Origin: an uncultured Leuconostoc sp.
Lineage (GTDB): Bacteria; Bacillota; Bacilli; Lactobacillales; Lactobacillaceae
Direction: 5' to 3'
DNA: 34,656 bases
Assembly (NCBI GenBank): GCA_900554745.1
Contig: USIU01000001.1
Coordinates: 1-34,656 of the forward strand
Shown here: positions 29,684-34,656 of the stretch, one piece after another
Layout of the letters: every line of letters starts with the position of its first letter
How positions within the stretch are numbered: position 1 is the first letter of the stretch
The notes under the pieces: model-generated
The model's database searches: none
Told to the model about the DNA's origin: nothing
Seen by the model: the letters and a program-made list of their open reading frames with translations, nothing else
Program-made: the position numbers and the translations under genes

Positions 29684-30980
29684 GCCATTTCTTCTCCAAC
29701 AAACCATTTTGAATGTGCTGTTGGTGCTTGCAATTGGGGCCTCAGTTGTTTTAAGTGCTTTGACGTTTAAATCTTTTGGGCCAACCGAAACGGCCAGTCA
29801 ATCTGCAACCCAGCAATCTAACCAACAGCTTATTCAAGTTTTTCGGCCGACCCAATACATTGTGACGCAGGCCAAAGGTCAGCAACATGTTGTCCTCAAA
29901 ACAGATTCTAAACAAATCAAGATGATTAAGAATGCGCTGATGTCAGCGCGTTTTTCCGATGCGCAAACGACAACGGTTAGTTCGCAACGGATTGAAAAAA
30001 TTTTAAGTACCAAAAGTAGCTTGACGTTACGCTATCCGGATGTTATTCCAATTGACTATTTCAATACCCGCTATAACCAACAAGTTGAACGACAAAAGCC
30101 TTTGAATTTTGATTATTTTGTGTTGGCGCTTGATCAGTCGAATAATGGGTATTTTGTGAATACTAAAACGCGGCAGGTAACCACCGTCAAAGTTGGCCGA
30201 CTCGATGACGATGCGGTTTGGCGGGTGGTCAAGCAACTACCTCAGCATACAACGGTTAATTTTAAAACATTGCAAGGCCAGACTGAGTTAAACTACACGC
30301 AATCGTTCAAACTACCGGTCTATTCTTATCTGGTAAATCGACGTGATCCAAAAATGTACGTGTCTGCGTTACTAGGGACGGTAAATCAGCTTGTGATTAC
30401 TGAAGAGGGTGACAAAACGGTTTATACCAATAAATTAAATCACCAAACGGTGACGTATGATCCGGAGTGGGAAACGGTGACTTTTGCGGACAACACAGTT
30501 AAAAACAAGTTACCGAAGTCCTATCTGGACCGCTTGAATCTGAGTTTTGCGCAAATCAACTTATTGCAACTGAACTTAACCGATACGCGTTTCTTTGAAA
30601 GTCAAAATTTTGGTCAATCAGTGACTTATCGGACTTATGTTGAAGGTTTCCCAGTGTATTTCCAATCAGAAAGTGGGGCTATTCATATTGATATGTCGCA
30701 AAATGGTCACCAAACGAGCACATACTCGCTGAATGAATTGGGTGTGCCAGTGCCGAATAATCAACCCGATGTCACATTACCATCAACGGCGACGGTCTTA
30801 AAGCAATTAAACGATGCTGGCGTCAAGGCGAGCGACTACCATTTTATTACCCCAGGTTATGAGTGGCTAATCAACAAAGACAGCCAAGCAGCGGTCAATA
30901 TGGTGCCGACTTGGATGATTGAAACCGACGATGGTTGGCACAGCGTGGCGGCCTACTTAGCAGCAAAAGCGCAACCGTAA
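29673..30980 (+). CDS. walH: WalK regulatory protein WalH (YycH)
   Basis: A 435-aa membrane-anchored extracytoplasmic protein: a single N-terminal membrane segment (about 12-32) followed by a large outer domain. In Bacillus WalH and WalI hold WalK in check through membrane contacts. Conservation is low in general; the identification rests on position after walK, topology and length. ATG 29673 lies 9 nt after GAGGAGG; ATG 29664 directly abuts that SD and was rejected. The gene overlaps the end of walK and is followed 25 nt later by walI. Confidence 0.9.
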   Translation: MRNKPFLLQQTILNVLLVLAIGASVVLSALTFKSFGPTETASQSATQQSNQQLIQVFRPTQYIVTQAKGQQHVVLKTDSKQIKMIKNALMSARFSDAQTTTVSSQRIEKILSTKSSLTLRYPDVIPIDYFNTRYNQQVERQKPLNFDYFVLALDQSNNGYFVNTKTRQVTTVKVGRLDDDAVWRVVKQLPQHTTVNFKTLQGQTELNYTQSFKLPVYSYLVNRRDPKMYVSALLGTVNQLVITEEGDKTVYTNKLNHQTVTYDPEWETVTFADNTVKNKLPKSYLDRLNLSFAQINLLQLNLTDTRFFESQNFGQSVTYRTYVEGFPVYFQSESGAIHIDMSQNGHQTSTYSLNELGVPVPNNQPDVTLPSTATVLKQLNDAGVKASDYHFITPGYEWLINKDSQAAVNMVPTWMIETDDGWHSVAAYLAAKAQP

Positions 30981-31005
30981 CAGGCAAAACTAAAAGGAGG
31001 CAGTC

Positions 31006-31782
31006 ATGCAATTTAAACGTATAACCGTGTTGATGTTGATTTTGTTTGTTTTGCTGGACATTTTCCTATTTAATTGGTGGCAGGCTGGTCGTGTGGCGCC
31101 AACGCAAGTGGCGGATGCGAACGCCAACATTATTTTGGAGATGAAAAAACAAAATATTAAGTTGCCGAGTTTTAGCACGACCATTAAATATAAAAGTTAT
31201 TTGGCTGCGCAACATGCTAAGAAAGCTGAAATAACGCGTTTGCCCAGTGATTTAAGCACGACGAATGAAGGAGATTCGGAAATGCTTGTTGGCGAATTTC
31301 GTACCACGAAAGGCCTGAAAACACGTGGTGGTGAGCCAACGAGTTTATCCCCTAATGTGATAGCCTATGATGCCGGCTACCGCTACAATCCGATTTTAAC
31401 GGCCAATAAGACCAATGGGGATAAAGTATATTCTCAAGTGGTTAATGGTCTACCGGTGATGACTGAGTCTGGGACAATGGTTTTTCGTTATGATAAAAAT
31501 GGTAAACCAACCAAGGTGGTCAAGCGGCAGTTAATTAATACGCAAAAACTCCGTGATGATCGCCCGCTTATTTCTGAAGAAGAGGCGATTGTGGCGCTTT
31601 ATCGGTACAATGAAATCGACAGTGGGGATCGCTTATCTGAAGGTTACTTGTACTATGATAAAATATTAACAGTGAATGGTTATGATATTTATCTGCCGGT
31701 TTGGGCATTTGAAGCCTACAGCGGAGATGAGAAGTATATTTTGAAAATCAATGCCTTTACTGGGGATAACTTATCGGTATAA
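31006..31782 (+). CDS. walI: WalK regulatory protein WalI (YycI)
   Basis: A 258-aa protein with one N-terminal membrane helix (about 6-24, LMLILFVLLDIFLFNWW) and an extracytoplasmic YycI-type domain ending near VWAFEAYSGDEKYILKINAFTGDNL, which resembles the PepSY-like fold of WalH and WalI. It acts with WalH on WalK. AAAAGGAGG precedes ATG 31006. It is the last wal gene here; walJ (yycJ), usually next in line, is absent before htrA. Confidence 0.9.
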   Translation: MQFKRITVLMLILFVLLDIFLFNWWQAGRVAPTQVADANANIILEMKKQNIKLPSFSTTIKYKSYLAAQHAKKAEITRLPSDLSTTNEGDSEMLVGEFRTTKGLKTRGGEPTSLSPNVIAYDAGYRYNPILTANKTNGDKVYSQVVNGLPVMTESGTMVFRYDKNGKPTKVVKRQLINTQKLRDDRPLISEEEAIVALYRYNEIDSGDRLSEGYLYYDKILTVNGYDIYLPVWAFEAYSGDEKYILKINAFTGDNLSV

Positions 31783-31783
31783 T
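31756..31783 (+). promoter_or_regulatory. Possible htrA promoter
   Basis: TTTACT (31756-31761), 16 bp, perfect TATAAT (31778-31783), overlapping the end of walI. AT-richness makes chance matches likely. Confidence 0.4.
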
Positions 31784-31844
31784 TTAATTTAATATTAATT
31801 TGTAACCGATACACTTAAAACAAAGCAATAGATGGGTGAATAAT

Positions 31845-32984
31845 ATGGCGGATAAATCATTAACAAAAATTATTGTAACGGGGGCAATTGCTGGTGTCCT
31901 TGGTGGTGGGGCTATGTTGTATGGGCAGCGTGGTTTGGAAGATGTGCAGCAAGCCAATCAAAAAGTCACCACGAAAGCGGATAAAACGGTGACGATTGCG
32001 AAAGATGCGACAGCGACTTCCGCTTATAATAAAGTCTCTGATGCAGTTGTGTCGGTCTTGAATTTCACACAGACGGGGAAGGACACCTTTCAAGAAGCCT
32101 CTGAAGGATCCGGCGTTATTTATAAGAAATCTGGTGATGCAGCCTACGTGGTCACTAATAACCATGTCATTAACGGGGCAGCACAAATTCAGGTCATGTT
32201 ACACGATGGTCAAAAAGTGACAGCCACGTTAGTTGGTAAAGATGCGATGACAGATTTAGCCGTCTTAAAGATCGCAGCGGATAAGGTGACGACAACGGCA
32301 GCATTTGGGGATTCAAATAAAATTCAAGTCGGTCAAAAAGTGTTAGCCATTGGGTCACCACTCGGGTCACAATATGCCTCATCAGTGACTGAGGGGATTA
32401 TTTCGGCTAAGAAACGGTTAGTGGAATCGACTTCTGAAGATGGGCAAAACTATGGTGGTTCAACAGTGATTCAAACCGATGCAGCGATTAACCCTGGGAA
32501 TTCTGGTGGTCCGCTCATCAATTTTGCTGGCCAAGTCATTGGGATTAATTCCATGAAGTTATCATCTTCTGCCTCTGGCACGAGTGTTGAGGGGATGGGC
32601 TTTGCGATTCCGTCAAACCAGGTGGTCGATATTGTCAACAAGTTGGTTAAATATGGTCAAGTGACCCGTCCGGCTATCGGAATTGGATTAGTTGAACTAT
32701 CAGCCGTGACGGTTGATGATCAAAAGTCGTTGTTGAAGATTCCCGATACTGTTAAAGGCGGTGTTGTCGTGATGAGTTTGACGCCAAATGGGCCAGCAGC
32801 TAAGGCCGGTATTCAAAAGTATGACGTGATCACTGGTATTGATGGTAAGACGGTGACAGGACAAGCGGATTTGCGCGAAGAATTGTATAAGCACGATCTC
32901 AACGATACAGTGACAATTACGTATTATCATCAAGCAGAGAAAAAGACGGTTAAAGTTAAATTAACACAAAAATTAGGAAGTTAA
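31845..32984 (+). CDS. htrA: HtrA-like serine protease (DegP family)
   Basis: A 379-aa membrane-anchored surface protease for quality control of exported proteins. An N-terminal hydrophobic segment (about 9-25, IIVTGAIAGVLGGGAMLYG) anchors it. The trypsin-like domain has the full triad H107 (VTNNHVING), D137 (MTDLAVLKI) and S220 (NPGNSGGPL), followed by one PDZ domain (about 275-375). ATG 31845 was preferred over GTG 31836, although the SD (GATGGG) is weak. It follows the wal operon, as in many Lactobacillales, and ends in a strong terminator. Confidence 0.96.
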   Translation: MADKSLTKIIVTGAIAGVLGGGAMLYGQRGLEDVQQANQKVTTKADKTVTIAKDATATSAYNKVSDAVVSVLNFTQTGKDTFQEASEGSGVIYKKSGDAAYVVTNNHVINGAAQIQVMLHDGQKVTATLVGKDAMTDLAVLKIAADKVTTTAAFGDSNKIQVGQKVLAIGSPLGSQYASSVTEGIISAKKRLVESTSEDGQNYGGSTVIQTDAAINPGNSGGPLINFAGQVIGINSMKLSSSASGTSVEGMGFAIPSNQVVDIVNKLVKYGQVTRPAIGIGLVELSAVTVDDQKSLLKIPDTVKGGVVVMSLTPNGPAAKAGIQKYDVITGIDGKTVTGQADLREELYKHDLNDTVTITYYHQAEKKTVKVKLTQKLGS

Positions 32985-33005
32985 CGTGCGCGTTAACTTT
33001 TTTCT
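32978..33005 (+). terminator. Terminator after htrA
   Basis: AAGTTAACG/CGTTAACTT, a perfect 9-bp stem with loop TGCG, followed by T residues. The htrA stop codon lies in the 5' arm. Confidence 0.9.
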
Positions 33006-33043
33006 TTACTTATTTTTTACAAATCAATCAGGGTACATGTTTT

Positions 33044-33085
33044 CTGAAAATGTTAATAAATCGACTGAAAATGTTGATAAATCGG
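33044..33085 (+). repeat. Two tandem 21-bp repeats with weak DnaA-box-like cores
   Basis: Two copies with period 21 start at 33044 and 33065, both beginning CTGAAAATGTT and ending ATAAATCG plus one base. They differ at two positions. Each contains a degenerate DnaA box (TGTTAATAA, TGTTGATAA). Confidence 0.75.
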
Positions 33086-33102
33086 TGTAAAAGTCGATGA
33101 AA

Positions 33103-33570
33103 TGTGGATAAGTCGCGGTTGTGGTGTTGAAAACTAAGGGTATTTGTTAAGTTTTAATTAAATAGCCGAGCGAACACGAGAAAACGTGCGATTTTTGTCA
33201 ATTTTTGACCAATCTTGTCAAAAATATGTCAATGTTTGTCTTTAGCGCATGAGCAGAACGTATACTGTATGAAAATCGATGGTTAGGTTAAAAATAAGAA
33301 CGTTCAGCGTTATTTGTGATTTAATGTTAAGGGAACATCTGTGCTTATCCACAGTTGTGGATAAAAAAGTGGAAAACTGTGGATAAGGCCAATAATTGAG
33401 GGCGAAATTTGACTAAAACGCCGTTCAAAAACGTGGAAAAAGTTATCCACATTTTGTTTAAAATGGGTCAAAATCTGTGGATAAAAAAATATGCGAACAT
33501 GATAAGTACTGGTATAATAGGCATATTGAGATGTTGTGTTTGTGTTGTTCGTATGACAAATTGTGGATAA
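33103..33570. other. Cluster of seven perfect DnaA boxes in a 652-bp gene-free region
   Basis: The consensus TTATCCACA occurs on the + strand at 33345-33353 and 33443-33451, and on the - strand at 33103-33111, 33356-33364, 33378-33386, 33476-33484 and 33562-33570. The stretch from htrA to rlmH (32985-33636) contains no convincing gene and also has TTGTC/TTGAC-rich repeats around 33195-33240. Such density marks an origin or a DnaA-binding control site. dnaA and dnaN are not in the window. Gene orientation argues that forks cross the region from left to right rather than starting here. Confidence 0.85.
33510..33518 (+). promoter_or_regulatory. rlmH promoter (extended -10)
   Basis: TGG plus perfect TATAAT (33513-33518), lying inside the DnaA-box cluster. 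A start near 33525 gives a leader of about 110 nt, with one DnaA box downstream of it. Confidence 0.6.
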
Positions 33571-33636
33571 GTAGTCAGACACAAATGTTTGCATTGTGAT
33601 TAAAAAGTTTAAGAAAATGTAAAGGGATTCGCCGTC

Positions 33637-34116
33637 ATGAACATTAAAATTATTACTGTTGGCAAGTTAAAAGAAGATTATTTGAAAGCGGGGATTGCTG
33701 AATATACAAAGCGACTATCTCGTTTTGCGAAGACAACGATGATTGAATTGCCTGATGAGAAAACGCCGGATAAGGCAAGTGCAGCTCAGAACCAACAAAT
33801 TCTCATGAAAGAAGGGGCGCGTATCCAAGAAAAAATTGGGGCACGTGATTTTGTTATTGTATTAGCAATTGAGGGTAAACAACTTCCATCGGAGGCGTTT
33901 GCGCAAAAGTTAGCCGATGTGACAGTAGCCGGCTATTCAGATATCACGTTTATTATTGGGGGGTCATTAGGGCTGGATCCGATGATCAAGCAACGTGCTG
34001 ATATGAAAATGAGCTTTGGTCTTTTGACACTACCGCATCAATTAATGCGGTTGGTGTTAGTTGAGCAAATCTATCGGGCTTTTATGATCCAACAAGGCTC
34101 CCCGTACCATAAATAA
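33637..34116 (+). CDS. rlmH: 23S rRNA (pseudouridine1915-N3) methyltransferase RlmH
   Basis: A 159-aa SPOUT-class methyltransferase that methylates pseudouridine 1915 in helix 69 of 23S rRNA on assembled ribosomes. Typical features are the N-terminus MNIKIITVGKLKEDYLKAGIAEY, the knot segment FIIGGSLGLDP and the invariant C-terminus QIYRAFMIQQGSPYHK. Length is exactly that of the family. AAAGGGA precedes ATG 33637. The gene often lies close to the chromosome origin in Firmicutes, which is relevant to the DnaA boxes upstream. Confidence 0.98.
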   Translation: MNIKIITVGKLKEDYLKAGIAEYTKRLSRFAKTTMIELPDEKTPDKASAAQNQQILMKEGARIQEKIGARDFVIVLAIEGKQLPSEAFAQKLADVTVAGYSDITFIIGGSLGLDPMIKQRADMKMSFGLLTLPHQLMRLVLVEQIYRAFMIQQGSPYHK

Positions 34117-34162
34117 ATACTTTTAGGTCGTATAGACACAGTTGAGCCGAAAAAAGGCCAAC

Positions 34163-34192
34163 AAAAAAACCAGTACGCGTACTGGTTTTTTT
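34163..34192. terminator. Bidirectional terminator between rlmH and the small - strand gene
   Basis: AAAAAAACCAGTA/TACTGGTTTTTTT, a perfect 13-bp stem with loop CGCG. It works in both directions. Confidence 0.95.
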
Positions 34193-34206
34193 AGTCTCAG
34201 ATATGA

Positions 34207-34350
34207 TTACTTTGTTTCAGGTAATTCTTCTGACTTACCCTTTGCCCATTGTTGCAACTTTGCAATCGCAATTTGGCGTTGCTTCTTGGCTGAGTTGTGT
34301 CCGACCTTGCGAGCACGGGCGAATGAATTAAGCGGCTTCTTTAATGCCAT
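34207..34350 (-). CDS. Small basic protein of unknown function (47 aa)
   Basis: A 47-residue frame on the minus strand, from ATG at 34348-34350 to TAA at 34207-34209. The sequence begins MALKKPLNSFARARK, is rich in Lys, Arg and Gln, and ends with an acidic patch (SEELPETK). AAAGGAG lies about 9 nt before the ATG, a consensus promoter lies upstream, and a bidirectional terminator follows, so it is very likely a real gene. Preferred codons (AAG, TCA, GGT) look like those of well expressed genes in the window. It may bind nucleic acid or ribosomes given its charge; the family is not recognised. Confidence 0.8.
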   Translation of the reverse strand: MALKKPLNSFARARKVGHNSAKKQRQIAIAKLQQWAKGKSEELPETK

Positions 34351-34391
34351 GATGGGTACTCCTTTTTCAAATGTTTTACATACAAGATATT

Positions 34392-34420
34392 ATTATACGT
34401 TATATATCCCGAAAAAACAA
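34392..34420 (-). promoter_or_regulatory. Promoter of the 47-aa gene
   Basis: On the minus strand TTGTTT (34420-34415), 17 bp, and a perfect TATAAT (34397-34392), about 40 nt before the start codon. Confidence 0.75.
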
Positions 34421-34462
34421 GGCTTTACGAATAACCCGTGCTAAATTCAGACCAACTTAGGG

Positions 34463-34477
34463 TACAATAGGATTATG
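34463..34477 (+). promoter_or_regulatory. mutY -10 element directly before ATG (leaderless arrangement)
   Basis: TACAAT (34463-34468) is only 6 nt from ATG 34475, so transcription would begin at the start codon. No usable SD is present. A clear -35 is not seen. Confidence 0.55.
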
Positions 34478-34656
34478 GAATTTTGGACAGAAGCAACAAT
34501 TGAAGATTTTCGTCGCACATTACTGGACTGGTATGATCGTGAGGGCCGGGCAAACTTGCCTTGGCGGGTGAACCATGATCCCTATCGGGTACTGGTATCT
34601 GAAATCATGCTACAGCAAACGCAAGTGGATACCGTATTACCTTATTATGAGCGGTT
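34475..34656 (+). CDS. mutY: Adenine DNA glycosylase MutY (5' part; runs off the window)
   Basis: The first 60 residues of MutY, which removes adenine mispaired with 8-oxoguanine. The conserved block LPWRVNHDPYRVLVSEIMLQQTQVDTVLPYYERF is diagnostic for the family and contains the catalytic Glu of VSEIMLQQT. ATG 34475 (MEFWTEATIEDF) fits the usual family start. The helix-hairpin-helix, iron-sulfur and C-terminal domains lie outside the window. It is divergent from the 47-aa gene. Confidence 0.96.
   Translation, partial: MEFWTEATIEDFRRTLLDWYDREGRANLPWRVNHDPYRVLVSEIMLQQTQVDTVLPYYER

Noticed and set aside
33051..33570. A firm call of the chromosome origin (oriC)
   Set aside because: DnaA boxes fit, but dnaA is not adjacent in the window and the gene directions on the left argue against forks starting here. 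It is kept as a candidate only.
33310..33594. A 94-codon minus-strand frame inside the DnaA-box region
   Set aside because: It runs through several DnaA boxes, has no SD, and its composition (Tyr, Thr, Ile, His rich) is that of AT-rich non-coding DNA.
34142..34444. A 100-codon plus-strand frame after rlmH
   Set aside because: It crosses a perfect bidirectional terminator and is antisense to the well-supported 47-aa gene.

Overview
The window looks like a chromosomal segment of a heterofermentative lactic acid bacterium, most likely Weissella (confusa/cibaria-like). This is inferred from gene content, moderate GC, a very codon-optimised phosphoketolase (xpkA) and typical Lactobacillales gene blocks. 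No rRNA or tRNA gene, insertion sequence, prophage or CRISPR array was seen. Almost every gene is on the + strand; the exceptions are ybaK and one 47-codon gene.

Layout. 1-3.6 kb: the end of an unrecognised gene, radA (apparently starting at ATC), a small membrane protein and gltX. 3.7-5.9 kb: a zinc-free quinone-oxidoreductase-like protein, then a zinc alcohol dehydrogenase with a Rex-like operator. 6.0-6.6 kb: an unrecognised acidic protein. 6.6-10.9 kb: a strong promoter, a structured leader with a terminator, then a SAM hydroxide adenosyltransferase and a complete ECF transporter (UPF0397-type S component, fused double ATPase, T component). 10.9-11.3 kb: a 101-aa unknown protein whose promoter contains a perfect LexA (SOS) box. 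11.4-16.8 kb: rpsF-ssb-rpsR, then gdpP-rplI-dnaB. 16.8-18.1 kb: ybaK on the - strand, divergent from a GntR/HutC regulator. 18.3-20.8 kb: xpkA. 20.9-22.9 kb: three overlapping housekeeping hydrolase genes. 23.0-25.7 kb: an MFS transporter, a Cof-type HAD phosphatase and tpx. 25.9-26.9 kb: prs. 27.0-33.0 kb: walRKHI and htrA. 33.0-33.6 kb: a gene-free stretch with seven perfect DnaA boxes. 33.6-34.7 kb: rlmH, a small basic protein on the - strand, and the start of mutY.

The genes fall into recognisable themes: redox and pentose fermentation (adh, xpkA), DNA replication and repair (radA, ssb, dnaB, mutY, the SOS gene), signalling and envelope control (gdpP, walRKHI, htrA), and SAM or adenosine-related metabolism coupled to vitamin-type uptake.

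The most unusual signals lie in how translation and transcription start. At least two genes (gltX and the SAM hydrolase) have a hairpin between a Shine-Dalgarno (SD) sequence about 40 nt upstream and the start codon, each ending exactly 10 nt before ATG; walK may be a third. gntR and mutY look leaderless, and radA appears to use ATC. Other candidates are an unassigned attenuator RNA upstream of the SAM hydrolase/ECF operon, an SD-sequestering rpsF leader, the SOS-controlled orphan protein, and a DnaA-box cluster without dnaA. All coordinates and base pairings were read by eye; nothing was folded or searched computationally.
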